Origin: Flavimaribacter sp024343425
GTDB lineage: Bacteria; Pseudomonadota; Alphaproteobacteria; Rhizobiales; Rhizobiaceae
Assembly: GCA_965227645.1 (NCBI GenBank)
Contig: OZ245773.1
Location: forward strand, 682,001-746,000
Direction: 5' to 3'
DNA length: 64,000 nucleotides
In this document: positions 16,993 through 25,894 of the stretch, piece after piece
How the letters are laid out: the number at the start of each line of letters is the position of its first letter
Numbering within the stretch: position 1 is the stretch's first letter
Translations under genes and position numbers: made by a program
The notes under the pieces: model-generated
Seen by the model: the letters and a program-made list of their open reading frames with translations, nothing else
What the model was told of the DNA's origin: nothing
Databases searched by the model: none

Positions 16993-18296
16993 CCAAGGAA
17001 ACTGCAAGCGCATTCACCAAAAGCATACGCAGTCATCTGACGGCCGCTTTCGTGGTTGTTCTCGCCCTGACGGTCGGGGTGGGGAGCTGGGCCGCTTTCA
17101 CCGAAATCTCGGGCGCCGTCGTTGCGCCCGGAACCCTCGTCGTTGAATCCAGGATCAAGGCGATCCAGCACAAGGAGGGCGGCATCGTCCGCGACATCCA
17201 TGTCCGCGACGGCGACTACGTTCAGGCCGGCGATCTGCTGCTGGTTCTTGACGACACGGTCACGCGCGCCGAGGTCGCATCGCTGACACAGCAGCTCGAG
17301 TCCCTGCACGCAAAGAAGTTACGGTTGAAGGCCGAGCGCGACGGTCTGCAAAACCTCGACCTTCCCGCAAGCGAGGCCGGCGCGGCTGAAACAGCCCGTT
17401 CACACCATGAAGAGCACCAGTCGCACCTGATGGACGCCCGCCGCCAGAGCCGCGAGGGCCGCAAGGACCAGCTGATCGACCAGATCGACCAGATCAACAA
17501 GAAGATCGAGGGGTTTGAGGCGCAACTCACCGCGAAGGTGCAGGAAATCGAACTGGTCGAAAAGGAACTGGTCGACCTCGAGCATCTGCTGCAACAGCAG
17601 CTCGTCCAGCAAAGCCGCGTAACGGCGTTGCAGCGTACGCGCGCGCAACTTTTCGGCGAGCATGGCGGCCTGACGGCGGCGATCGCCGAAGCCAACGAGG
17701 CGATCAGCGAGCGCCGCGTCCAGGAAATCCGGATCGACGAGGATTTTCGCGCCGAAACGCTGGAGCTGCTGGACCAGGTCCGCACTGAAATCGCCAGGCT
17801 GGAAGAGCGGAAGGTGGACGCCGAGGATCGCCTGACGCGCAACGAATTGCGCGCGCCGAAATCCGGATACGTGCATGCGCTCGGCATGCACACGGTGGGC
17901 GGCGTGATCGGCGCGGGCCAGACGGTCATGCAGATCGTGCCGGGCGCGGACGTCCTTGTGGTCGAAGCGCCGGTGTCTCCTGTCAGTATCGATCAGCTCG
18001 CGCCCTGGCAGGAGGCGACCTTGCGTTTCCCGAGCTTCAATCAGCGCACCACGCCGACGCTTGCAGCCTCGGTGCAGACCATTTCGGCGGATCTGGTCTT
18101 CGACGAGACGACCGGTCAGGGTTTCTACAATATGCGCCTTGCAATCGGCGGAGATGAAATCGCCAGACTTGGCGACAAGCCGCTGGTTCCCGGCATGCCG
18201 GTCGAGGTTTTCATCAAGACCGAAGACCGCAACGTCCTGTCCTATCTGGTCAAGCCGATGACCGACCAGATCGCCCACGCCCTGCGCGAACGCTGA
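16989..18296 (+). CDS. HlyD-family periplasmic adaptor for type I secretion, PrtE/AprE-like
   Basis: A 435-residue adaptor that links the ABC exporter to an outer-membrane TolC-type channel. Seen: a short cytoplasmic start, one membrane helix (about 17-38), a biotinyl-lipoyl-like half-motif (GTLVVESRIKAIQHKEGG), a long coiled coil of Gln/Glu/Lys heptads (about 85-285, with LIDQIDQINKKIEGFEAQL), the second lipoyl half (NELRAPKSGYVHALGMHTVGG) and a C-terminal beta domain. The ATG overlaps the exporter stop (ATGA), with GCAGGAG just upstream, so the two are translationally coupled. The TolC partner is not in the window and must be encoded elsewhere. The gene abuts hutU, convergent with no gap. 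Confidence 0.93.
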   Translation: MTKETASAFTKSIRSHLTAAFVVVLALTVGVGSWAAFTEISGAVVAPGTLVVESRIKAIQHKEGGIVRDIHVRDGDYVQAGDLLLVLDDTVTRAEVASLTQQLESLHAKKLRLKAERDGLQNLDLPASEAGAAETARSHHEEHQSHLMDARRQSREGRKDQLIDQIDQINKKIEGFEAQLTAKVQEIELVEKELVDLEHLLQQQLVQQSRVTALQRTRAQLFGEHGGLTAAIAEANEAISERRVQEIRIDEDFRAETLELLDQVRTEIARLEERKVDAEDRLTRNELRAPKSGYVHALGMHTVGGVIGAGQTVMQIVPGADVLVVEAPVSPVSIDQLAPWQEATLRFPSFNQRTTPTLAASVQTISADLVFDETTGQGFYNMRLAIGGDEIARLGDKPLVPGMPVEVFIKTEDRNVLSYLVKPMTDQIAHALRER

Positions 18297-19976
18297 TTAC
18301 GGCGTTCGACGCTGCGGCATGGGGATGTTCAGTCCGAACTCCTCGGCGCATTCGATCGCCGATTCATAGCCGGCGTCCGCATGGCGGATGACCCCGCTTG
18401 CGGGGTCGTTCCACAGCGTGCGTTCGATCATGGCGTCGGCTTCCGCCGAGCCGTCTGCGACAAGGGCGATGCCGGCGTGCTGTGAATAGCCCATGCCCAT
18501 GCCGCCGCCATGGTGGAAGGACACCCAGGTCGCTCCGTTGGCGGCGTTCATGAGCGCGTTGAGAATCGGCCAGTCGGAGATCGCATCCGATCCGTCCTTC
18601 ATGCCTTCCGTCTCGCGATTGGGACTGGCCACCGAACCGCTATCCATGTGGTCGCGGCCGATCACCACCGGCGCCGACAATTCGCCGTTGCGCACCATCT
18701 CGTTGAAGGCGAGGCCGAGGCGATGGCGGTCGCCGAGACCGACCCAGCATATGCGGGACGGCAGGCCCTGGAACTTGATATACTTGCGCGCCTTGTCGAG
18801 CCAGGTGTGCAGGAACGCATCGTCCGGCATCAGTTCCCGAACCTTCGCATCGGTCTTGTAGATGTCTTCCGGATCGCCGGATAGCGCCACCCAGCGAAAC
18901 GGTCCCTTGCCCCGGCAGAAGAGCGGCCGGACATAGGCTTCCACGAAGCCGGGGAAGCCGAATGCGTTTTCGGCGCCCGCCTCTTGCGCCATGGCCCGCA
19001 GATTGTTGCCGTATTCGAGAACGATGGAGCCTTTCTCCTCGAAATCGAGCATCAGGCCGACATGCCGCGCCATGCTCTCCTTGGCCGCTTTGGAAACAGC
19101 GTCGGGATCGCTCTCGCGCATGCTCTCCCACTTTTCGAGCGTCCAGCCGTGGGGCAGGTAGCCGTTGACAGGGTCATGCGCCGAGGTCTGGTCCGTCAGC
19201 ACGTCCGGCGTGATGCCCAGGCGTTGCGTTTCCTCCAGCATGTCGATGACGTTGCCGGGCACCGCGACGGAAAGCGGCTTGCCGTCGGCGTTGGCCTTTT
19301 CGATCATGGCGAGCGCTTCAGAAAGGTTTGCGGCTTGCGTGTCGAGATAGCCTGAGCGCAGGCGGAATTCGATCTTGCTCGGCTGGCACTCGGCGACGAT
19401 GGCGTTGAAGCCGGCCATGGTCGCGGCAAGCGGCTGGGCGCCGCCCATGCCGCCAAGCCCGCCGGTCATCACCAGCTTGCCGGCGGTCTCGCCGCCGAAA
19501 TGCCGGCGGCCGATTTCCGAGAAGGTCTCGAAGGTGCCCTGAACGATCCCCTGGCTGCCGATGTAGAGCCAGGAGCCGGCCGTCATCTGCCCGAACATGG
19601 TCAGCCCCAGCCGGTCGAGCTCGTGGAATTTCTCCCAGGTCGCCCAGTGCGGCACGAGATTGCCGTTGGCGATCAGCACCCGCGGCGCGCCCCTGTGCGT
19701 ACGCAGCACGCCGACCGGCTTGCCGGACTGGACCAGCAGCGTCTCGTCGCTTTCAAGGTCCTTCAGTTGCTGGACGATCGCGTCGAAGGATTTCCAGTCC
19801 CGCGCCGCCCGGCCGATGCCGCCATAAACCACCAGGTCCTGTGGCCGTTCCGCGACTTCCGGGTCGAGATTGTTCATCAGCAGGCGCAGCGGGCCTTCGG
19901 TCTGCCAGCTCTTGGCGTTCAGTTCCGCGCCCCTTGGCGCGCGAACAACCCGCGTGTTCGACAGGTTGGTGTTCAT
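18297..19976 (-). CDS. hutU: Urocanate hydratase (urocanase)
   Basis: A full-length 559-residue urocanase that uses tightly bound NAD to hydrate urocanate to imidazolone propionate. Recognisable blocks are YGGIGRAARDW near the start, GGLGGMGGAQPLA (NAD-binding region), RDHMDSGSVASPNRETEGM and the C-terminal HHGGGMGMGYSQHAG. Unlike in a normal hut operon, no histidine ammonia-lyase, imidazolonepropionase, formiminoglutamase or HutC repressor is nearby. Instead the gene is at the end of a minus-strand unit with a CoA transferase, an MDR reductase and an IclR regulator. It may act on urocanate made elsewhere or on a urocanate-like imidazole acrylate in another pathway; urocanase relatives acting on thiourocanate are known. 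The family call is firm, the exact substrate less so. Confidence 0.93.
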   Translation of the reverse strand: MNTNLSNTRVVRAPRGAELNAKSWQTEGPLRLLMNNLDPEVAERPQDLVVYGGIGRAARDWKSFDAIVQQLKDLESDETLLVQSGKPVGVLRTHRGAPRVLIANGNLVPHWATWEKFHELDRLGLTMFGQMTAGSWLYIGSQGIVQGTFETFSEIGRRHFGGETAGKLVMTGGLGGMGGAQPLAATMAGFNAIVAECQPSKIEFRLRSGYLDTQAANLSEALAMIEKANADGKPLSVAVPGNVIDMLEETQRLGITPDVLTDQTSAHDPVNGYLPHGWTLEKWESMRESDPDAVSKAAKESMARHVGLMLDFEEKGSIVLEYGNNLRAMAQEAGAENAFGFPGFVEAYVRPLFCRGKGPFRWVALSGDPEDIYKTDAKVRELMPDDAFLHTWLDKARKYIKFQGLPSRICWVGLGDRHRLGLAFNEMVRNGELSAPVVIGRDHMDSGSVASPNRETEGMKDGSDAISDWPILNALMNAANGATWVSFHHGGGMGMGYSQHAGIALVADGSAEADAMIERTLWNDPASGVIRHADAGYESAIECAEEFGLNIPMPQRRTP

Positions 19977-19985
19977 TTCCTCACC

Positions 19986-21179
19986 TCAGATTATTTTCTT
20001 TTTTCTCATGGCGGCGATGGCGTCCTCATCAAGTCCAAGCACATCCTGCAGGACGTCGTCGGTATCCTCGCCCAGCATCGGCACATGCGGATCCCTGACG
20101 CCCGGCGCCCCAGAAAACCGGACGGGCTGCGGGACGAGCGGGACGCTTCCGAATTTCGAGTGCGCGCCGTCGACGACGAGGCCGCGGGCGGCCGCGTGCT
20201 CGCTTTCAGTCAAGGCCTTCAGGTCCCAGACGGGCCCGGCCGGAATGCCGGCTTCCTGCAGGCGGGTCACCAGCGCCTCCTGATCCTGATTGCAGGTCCA
20301 GTCGGCGATCAGCGCGCGCAGTTCGTCTTCGTTCTCGTTGCGGTCGGCGTTGGTCTTGAATCGCGGATCATCGGCAAGGTCGGGCGCGCCCATCAGCGCG
20401 CACAGCGACCGGAAAGCCGCCTGCGAAAAACACACCATCACGATGTCGTCGCCGGTGGTCGGAAAGCTGTCGACCGGGTAGGTGACCGGATGGCGGTTGC
20501 CGGCCGGCTTCGGCGTATCGCCGGAGTAGAGCTGGCGCGAAAGGCCCGTGAGCTCCATCGCCATGACGGAATCGAGCATGGCGACGTCGACATGGCGCCC
20601 CTTGCCGTTGCGTTCGCGGTCGAACAGCGCGGCGACTATCCCGAAGGCCGCAAACATGCCGGTGCAGACGTCGGCGATGGATTCGCCAACCGCCGTCATC
20701 GGTCCGCCCTTCGGCCCGGTGGTGCTCATCATGCCGCTCATGGCCTGGATCACCAGGTCGAATGCAGGCCAGTTCTTCAAGGGGCTGTCCTGGCCGAAAC
20801 CGGAAATGCTGGCGTAGACGATCGTGGGATTGAGCGCCCGCACCGAGGCTTCGTCCATGCCGAGCCGCGCCATGACGCCCGGCCGGAAATTCTCGACAAT
20901 CACATCGCATTTCGGGATCAGGTTCTTGACCACCGCAAGGCCTTCCGGATCCTTCATGTTGATGGTCACGCTTTTCTTGGCGCGGTTGAGCATCATGAAA
21001 TAGGTGCTCTCACCGTCCTTGTAGGGCCCGAAATGGCGCGCCTCGTCGCCGGTTTCCGGCATTTCGATTTTGATGATCTCGGCCCCGAGATCGGCCAGCA
21101 TCGACGTGCAGTACGGACCCGACATCACGCGCGTCAGGTCGAGAATGCGGATGCGGTCCAGGATCGGTCTACCGCTCAT
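19986..21179 (-). CDS. Class III CoA transferase (CaiB/BaiF family)
   Basis: A 397-residue family III acyl-CoA transferase, which moves CoA between carboxylic acids through an aspartyl-CoA intermediate. Typical blocks are RILDLTRVMSGPYCTSMLADLGAEIIKIE at the N-terminus (shown here only as family landmark regions, residues about 8-36), VENFRPGVMARLG, and NWPAFDLVIQAMSGMMS, in which the aspartate of AFD is the expected nucleophile. It starts 10 bases after the MDR gene and is followed by hutU 9 bases later, so all three are one operon. In this context it may activate an imidazole or other aromatic side-chain acid to its CoA thioester (inference). Confidence 0.9.
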   Translation of the reverse strand: MSGRPILDRIRILDLTRVMSGPYCTSMLADLGAEIIKIEMPETGDEARHFGPYKDGESTYFMMLNRAKKSVTINMKDPEGLAVVKNLIPKCDVIVENFRPGVMARLGMDEASVRALNPTIVYASISGFGQDSPLKNWPAFDLVIQAMSGMMSTTGPKGGPMTAVGESIADVCTGMFAAFGIVAALFDRERNGKGRHVDVAMLDSVMAMELTGLSRQLYSGDTPKPAGNRHPVTYPVDSFPTTGDDIVMVCFSQAAFRSLCALMGAPDLADDPRFKTNADRNENEDELRALIADWTCNQDQEALVTRLQEAGIPAGPVWDLKALTESEHAAARGLVVDGAHSKFGSVPLVPQPVRFSGAPGVRDPHVPMLGEDTDDVLQDVLGLDEDAIAAMRKKKII

Positions 21180-21189
21180 TACTCGATCC

Positions 21190-22179
21190 TCATAGCGTCA
21201 GCACCAGCTTGCCGACGGAGTTGCGGTTACCCAGCGCGTCGAGCGCTTGCGGCAGATCTTCAAGCTTGAAATCGGAACGGACGACCGGATTGATCTTTCC
21301 CTGTTGCAACAGGTTCTGAATCCGCTTCGTCATCCGCGCGATCATCGGGCCGTCACGGTCGTGATCCCACAACACGCCGCGCGCCGTCAGGCTTTTCAAA
21401 AGCAGGTAATTGGACGGCAGTTGCGCAATCTTGCCGGAGGCGAAGCCGACGATCAGAAGCGTTCCATGCCGAGCGATACAACGCAGGCTTTCGGTCGCCA
21501 CGTCGCCGCCCACCGGATCGACGATGATCGTGGCGCCCTTGCCGTCGGTCGCTTCCTTCACGGCGTCCTTCCAGTTCTTGTCGCGGTAATTGACGCCGAT
21601 ATCGGCGCCGTGATTTTTCGCGAGCGCCAGCTTTTCGGAACTGCCGGCCGTTGCAATCACCTTCGCGCCGGCGGCGTGGGCGATCTCGACGGCGGCCAGG
21701 CCAACCCCGCCGGCTGCGGCGTGGACAAGCACGCTGTCCTGCGGCCCGACGTCGACGCTGTCGTGAAGCGCGACCATCGCAGTCATATAGGAGACCGGAA
21801 GTGCCGCGCCCCTGGCGAAATCGAGATCGTCGGGCAGGGCGATCGCCATGTCCTCGCGCACCTCGGCGAATTCCGAAAATCCGCCCCAGAACACCTTGCT
21901 GGCGATCCGGTCTCCCGGCTTCCAGGCGCTTTCGCCGGAAACCTCGACCACGGTTCCTGCAATCTCCTGACCCGGAATGAAAGGGCGAGGCGGTCGCACC
22001 TGGTAGGCGCCGTCGATCATCAGAATGTCAGAGAAATTGAGCGCAGCCGCCGCGACCCTCACGATCATCGTTCCCGGTTTCGCGCGCGGCGCCGGGCGGG
22101 TCGAAAACGTCAGATGCTCGGCGCCCGGCGTTTCGCCGGAAATCCATGCGGCCATCGAAACGGGAAGGGCGGCGGTCAC
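21190..22179 (-). CDS. Quinone-oxidoreductase-like MDR enzyme (NADPH-dependent)
   Basis: A 329-residue medium-chain dehydrogenase/reductase without the zinc-binding cysteines of alcohol dehydrogenases. It shows the GroES-like N-terminal domain (AALNFSDILMIDGAYQ, PFIPGQEIAGTVVEVSGE) and the nucleotide-binding motif VHAAAGGVGLAAVEIAHAAG. It ends NSVGKLVLTL, typical of the QOR/acryloyl-CoA-reductase branch. Such enzymes reduce quinones, enones or enoyl-CoA thioesters. It overlaps the IclR gene by four bases (ATGA). Next to a CoA transferase, an enoyl-CoA-reductase-type role is plausible (inference). Confidence 0.88.
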   Translation of the reverse strand: MTAALPVSMAAWISGETPGAEHLTFSTRPAPRAKPGTMIVRVAAAALNFSDILMIDGAYQVRPPRPFIPGQEIAGTVVEVSGESAWKPGDRIASKVFWGGFSEFAEVREDMAIALPDDLDFARGAALPVSYMTAMVALHDSVDVGPQDSVLVHAAAGGVGLAAVEIAHAAGAKVIATAGSSEKLALAKNHGADIGVNYRDKNWKDAVKEATDGKGATIIVDPVGGDVATESLRCIARHGTLLIVGFASGKIAQLPSNYLLLKSLTARGVLWDHDRDGPMIARMTKRIQNLLQQGKINPVVRSDFKLEDLPQALDALGNRNSVGKLVLTL

Positions 22180-22964
22180 GTTGCGCCTCCGTTGATATGT
22201 CGGGTCACGCCCGCCGCAATCGACACCAGTTCATCGGTGATGACCTTGCAGGCTTCAGGCTTTGCGCGGGTGATCGGAAGAGCGACGGCGAGGCTCGCCA
22301 CAGCCGTGCGGTTCGGACCGAGAATGGGAGCAGCGATGCCCATCGTGCCTTCGAAAGTCTCTTCGCTCGACATCGCATATCCGCGCTCGCGGGTCAGTTT
22401 CAGGGCCTCCTCGATCGCTTTCCGGTCGACAACCGTGTGATCGGTGTAAGACTTCAGGTCCCGGTTCAGCGCCTCCTGTTGAAGGTCTTCCGGTAGAAAG
22501 GCGAGTATCGCCTTGGGCGCCGCGCCCGCATGCAGGGGAAAGCGCGATCCGATGCTCTCGAAAACCCGCAGGCCCTCCTGCCGGCCTTCTATCTGATCCA
22601 CGCAGACGGCGGCGAGATTGGCGGCGTCCAGCGCGCTCAGGATAACGGTTTCATTGATTTTCGCTGCGAGAGCCTCCATGCTCGGCTGACAGACTTTTCT
22701 GAGATTGAAACCGGCGCTGGCGCGGTTGCCGAGTTCGATTGCCGCCAGTCCCAGCGTGTGCTGACCGGAGGAGCCGATCTGGACGAGATAGCCATGGCTT
22801 GCGAGAAAGCGCACGAGTCGATTGACGGTGGACCGGTTGAGACCGGTCGCGCGGACGAGGTCGGCCTGCGACCAGGCCGGACTTTCAATCTGGAACATGT
22901 CGAGAATCTGGAAGGCCTTGGCGACAAGAGCCACGCCCGCCGGAGATTCGGCCTTGACTTTCAT
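22176..22964 (-). CDS. IclR family transcriptional regulator
   Basis: A 262-residue regulator with an N-terminal winged helix-turn-helix (about residues 10-70: VAKAFQILDMF, WSQADLVRATGLNRSTVNRLVRFLASHGYL) and a C-terminal IclR effector-binding domain (ARERGYAMSSEE-like block, TRERGYAMSSEETFEGTMGIAAPI). It is the first gene of the minus-strand hutU operon and faces the TrpXYZ-like importer across 147 bp, so it probably controls both. IclR proteins usually sense the catabolic substrate or an intermediate. Its presence in place of HutC supports a non-canonical urocanate-linked pathway. Confidence 0.92.
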   Translation of the reverse strand: MKVKAESPAGVALVAKAFQILDMFQIESPAWSQADLVRATGLNRSTVNRLVRFLASHGYLVQIGSSGQHTLGLAAIELGNRASAGFNLRKVCQPSMEALAAKINETVILSALDAANLAAVCVDQIEGRQEGLRVFESIGSRFPLHAGAAPKAILAFLPEDLQQEALNRDLKSYTDHTVVDRKAIEEALKLTRERGYAMSSEETFEGTMGIAAPILGPNRTAVASLAVALPITRAKPEACKVITDELVSIAAGVTRHINGGAT

Positions 22965-22990
22965 GCAATGTAACCCGCTATATGTGATAT

Positions 22991-23010
22991 GCGTTCATAT
23001 TATGAGACGC
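22991..23010. promoter_or_regulatory. Candidate IclR operator between divergent units
   Basis: An imperfect inverted repeat, GCGTTCATA / TATGAGACGC, sits 27 bases upstream of the IclR gene inside an AT-rich stretch of the 147-bp divergent region. The halves match except for one inserted base. Position and symmetry suit an autoregulatory site, but the match is weak and no consensus supports it. Confidence 0.25.
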
Positions 23011-23111
23011 TATTTCGTCTATGGCGTCAACCTTATTGTCGAGAGTGCAGAGACAGATCGACGGAAGATCAACGAAAATCCCCGCAGGGGCGGAACAGAC
23101 AGGAGACCAAT

Positions 23112-24089
23112 ATGACAGTATTACTGAGAAGCGCTGTTGCAGCGATCGTTCTCGGCGTCGCGGCGACATCCGCATACGCCCAGGACACGAAGAAGATTGC
23201 GATCTCGACTATCGTCGAGGTGCCGGCGCTGACAGACACCAAGCAGGGTATCATCGATGCGCTTGCCGCCCGCGGCTACGTCGATGGCGAGACCATCACG
23301 ATCGATTACCAGAATGCAAACGGCAACATGCCGACGCAGCAGCAGATCGCCAAGAAGTTCGTCGGCGACAACCCGGACATCATCATGCCGATCACCACGC
23401 CGACCTCCCAGGCGATGATTTCGGCTACGTCCGACATACCGATCGTCTTCTCCACGGTAACCGATCCCATCAAGGCAAAGCTCATTCCCCAGTACGAACA
23501 GCCGGGCGGCAACGTCACTGGCGTGTCGGACGCCGCTCCGATCGAACCGCAGCTGGATCTCTTCAAGGAAATCGTCCCGGGTCTGAAGAAGATCGGCTTC
23601 ATTTACAATCCGGGCCTCGACAACGCCGTTGCAACGCTCGGCTGGGTCAAGGAATTTGGCGAACCCCGCGGCATCGAAGTCGTCGAATCTCCGGCGCCGA
23701 CCACCAATGAGGTCGTTCTCGCCACCAAGAAGCTGATCGGCGAAGTCGACGCGATCTACATCCCGAACGACACGACGATCGTAGCGGCGCTGGAGGCCAT
23801 AGTGAAAGTCGGCCAGGACGTGGACCTTCCGATCTTCACCGGCGAAACCGGCGGCGTCGAGCGCGGCGCGATCGCGTCAGTTGGTCTTGACTATGTCGGC
23901 ATCGGCGAGATCGCCGGCAACATGGCGGCCGACGTGCTTGAAGGCAAGCCGGTCGGCGAGATCGACGCTGTCATCGCCTACAAGGTGCTGGACAAGTTCA
24001 AGGTCGTCATCAACAAGGGCGCGGCCGAGCGCATGGGCGTCACGATCCCCGACTCCGTCATGGCCCAGGCGACCCAGGTCATCGAATAG
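23112..24089 (+). CDS. ABC transporter substrate-binding protein (TrpX-like)
   Basis: A 325-residue periplasmic binding protein of the ABC_sub_bind family. The ATG at 23112 has AGGAG 6 nt upstream and gives a clean signal peptide (cleavage near AYAQDTKK); a longer frame from 22989 lacks this. Family blocks are TDTKQGIIDALAARGY, NMPTQQQIAKKFVGDNPDII and TTPTSQAMISATSDIPIVFSTVTDP. Relatives bind aromatic amino acids such as tryptophan, but many alphaproteobacterial members are uncharacterised. It leads an operon with permease and ATPase. In this locus an imidazole compound or histidine derivative is a reasonable ligand guess. Confidence 0.9.
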   Translation: MTVLLRSAVAAIVLGVAATSAYAQDTKKIAISTIVEVPALTDTKQGIIDALAARGYVDGETITIDYQNANGNMPTQQQIAKKFVGDNPDIIMPITTPTSQAMISATSDIPIVFSTVTDPIKAKLIPQYEQPGGNVTGVSDAAPIEPQLDLFKEIVPGLKKIGFIYNPGLDNAVATLGWVKEFGEPRGIEVVESPAPTTNEVVLATKKLIGEVDAIYIPNDTTIVAALEAIVKVGQDVDLPIFTGETGGVERGAIASVGLDYVGIGEIAGNMAADVLEGKPVGEIDAVIAYKVLDKFKVVINKGAAERMGVTIPDSVMAQATQVIE

Positions 24090-24098
24090 CAACATCTC

Positions 24099-24118
24099 GG
24101 CGCGCCTTCCGGCGCGCC
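24099..24118 (+). terminator. Intercistronic stem-loop after the binding-protein gene
   Basis: A perfect 8-bp stem GGCGCGCC / GGCGCGCC with a four-base TTCC loop, 10 bases after the binding-protein stop and before the permease start. Such hairpins often stabilise the upstream mRNA so that the binding protein is made in excess over membrane components. There is no T run. Confidence 0.55.
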
Positions 24119-24145
24119 GTCCTCTCCATTTGAAAGCCTTTCTTC

Positions 24146-25048
24146 ATGTCCCTTTATGAGATCCTCGGAACGCTTGAAACGGGGTTCATTTTTGGCATCG
24201 TGGCGCTTGGCGCCTTCCTGACCTTCAGGATCCTCGATTTTCCCGATCTGACCGTCGAAGGCAGTTTTCCCCTTGGCGCCGCCGTTGCCGCGACCCTGAT
24301 GGTGTCGGCCGGATGGAACCCGTGGATCGCGACGATCTGCGCCGGACTAGCCGGTTTCGCGGCAGGCTTCATGACCGCCTTGTTGAATGTGCGCTTCCGG
24401 ATTCTGCATATCCTCGCCGGCATCCTGATCGCGATATCGCTCTATTCCATCAATCTCAGGATCATGAGCGGGCCGAACAAGCCGCTTCTTATGGTCGATA
24501 CGGTTTTCACCTATCTGGAAGTTTTTGGAATCCCGGGCTACATCGTCAACACGATTTTCCTGGGCGTCGTCATCATTCTGATCAAGCTTGCGCTCGACGC
24601 TTTCCTGGCCACGGGCTACGGCATTTCGATGCGCGCGGCCGGCTCCAATCCGGCGATGGCCGAGGCGAACGGCGTCAATGTAGGCAAGATGAAACTGTTC
24701 GGCGTCGGGTTCGCCAATGGGCTGACGGCGCTCGCCGGCGCGCTTTTTGCACAAAGCTTCGGAGCCGCGGACGCCTATATGGGCATTGGCGTCATCATCA
24801 TCGGGCTGGCTTCCGTGATTGTCGGCATGTCGATCATGCCGTCCGGCACGATTTTTCTCGCAACGATCGCCTGTATCGTCGGCGCCATTCTGTATCGTCT
24901 TGCCGTTGCGCTGGCGCTGAACGCCGACTTCATCGGTTTGCAGGCCTCTGATGTCCAACTCGTCACGGCTTTGCTCGTCATCATCGCTTTGATCCTGCAG
25001 CAGTCCGGCAATGTCAGGTCGATATTCCGCAGGGGAAACAAGCGATGA
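24146..25048 (+). CDS. ABC transporter permease (TrpY-like)
   Basis: A 300-residue inner-membrane permease with about eight hydrophobic segments, of the branched-chain/ribose-like type that goes with ABC_sub_bind proteins. Landmarks are GFIFGIVALGAFLTFRILDFPDLTVEG at the N-terminus (residues about 11-38, family landmark) and AAGSNPAMAEANGVNVGKMK, the cytoplasmic coupling loop. The ATPase gene overlaps its 3' end by four bases. It forms the channel of the importer encoded at 23.1-25.8 kb. Confidence 0.88.
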   Translation: MSLYEILGTLETGFIFGIVALGAFLTFRILDFPDLTVEGSFPLGAAVAATLMVSAGWNPWIATICAGLAGFAAGFMTALLNVRFRILHILAGILIAISLYSINLRIMSGPNKPLLMVDTVFTYLEVFGIPGYIVNTIFLGVVIILIKLALDAFLATGYGISMRAAGSNPAMAEANGVNVGKMKLFGVGFANGLTALAGALFAQSFGAADAYMGIGVIIIGLASVIVGMSIMPSGTIFLATIACIVGAILYRLAVALALNADFIGLQASDVQLVTALLVIIALILQQSGNVRSIFRRGNKR

Positions 25049-25839
25049 TCCGGCTCAAGGATATCCATGTCACCTTCAACAAGGGGACGCCGCTCGAGAC
25101 ACGGGCTCTCCGCGGCGTCGATCTGGAGGTGCCGGAAGGCCAGTTCCTGACGATCATCGGCTCCAACGGCGCCGGCAAGTCGACCTGTCTCAACGTCATT
25201 GCCGGTCTCACGAATGTCGAGAGCGGTTCGACGGAAATCGACGGCAAGATTGTCACCGACTGGCCGGTTCACAAGCGATCGCGAATGCTGTCGCGTGTCT
25301 TCCAGGATCCGAAGATGGGAACCTGCGAGGATCTGTCGATCATCGAGAATTTCTCGCTCGCGCACGGGCGAACGAATCCACGCGGCCTGCGCTTTGCAGT
25401 CGCGTCCGGAATGCGCGAGGAAGCCGCGGAACGTCTCAAGGTGCTTGGACTGGGGCTGGAGAACCGGCTGGACGACAAGGTCGGACTGCTGTCCGGCGGA
25501 CAGCGTCAGGCGGTCTCCCTGCTTATGGCCGCGACCGGCGACACCAAGGTGCTGCTGCTTGACGAGCACACCGCCGCCCTCGATCCGAAAACCGCCGAAT
25601 TCGTTCTGGAGCTCACGAAGAACATTGTTTCGTCGCTCAAACTGACCGCGGTCATGGTCACGCATTCGATGGCGCAGGCGCTGCATACCGGCGAGCGGAC
25701 GATCATGTTTCACCGTGGCCGGATCGTTTTCGACGCCGCCGGCGAAACGCGCGACAAGCTCGAAGTCGGCGACCTGCTCGAACTGTTCAAGCGCGAGCAG
25801 GGCGAGGAACTCGCCGACGATTCCCTGCTGCTGGGCTGA
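25045..25839 (+). CDS. ABC transporter ATP-binding protein (TrpZ-like)
   Basis: A 264-residue ATPase that powers the importer. Walker A is GSNGAGKST, the signature is LLSGGQRQAVSLLMA, Walker B is VLLLDEHTAALDP and the switch histidine is in MVTHSMAQAL. Walker B is followed by His rather than the usual Pro (DEHTA), a trait typical of this subfamily. ATGA overlap with the permease. The reading frame and length are complete. Confidence 0.92.
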   Translation: MIRLKDIHVTFNKGTPLETRALRGVDLEVPEGQFLTIIGSNGAGKSTCLNVIAGLTNVESGSTEIDGKIVTDWPVHKRSRMLSRVFQDPKMGTCEDLSIIENFSLAHGRTNPRGLRFAVASGMREEAAERLKVLGLGLENRLDDKVGLLSGGQRQAVSLLMAATGDTKVLLLDEHTAALDPKTAEFVLELTKNIVSSLKLTAVMVTHSMAQALHTGERTIMFHRGRIVFDAAGETRDKLEVGDLLELFKREQGEELADDSLLLG

Positions 25840-25894
25840 GCAGACAACGCTGACGGTCGCATTCGCGGCCGCCTTTCTGACCAAGGAAATCTAG

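Noticed and set aside
19500..21269. Plus-strand 589-codon frame opposite hutU and the CoA transferase
   Set aside because: Shadow frame across two genes with complete family motifs on the other strand.
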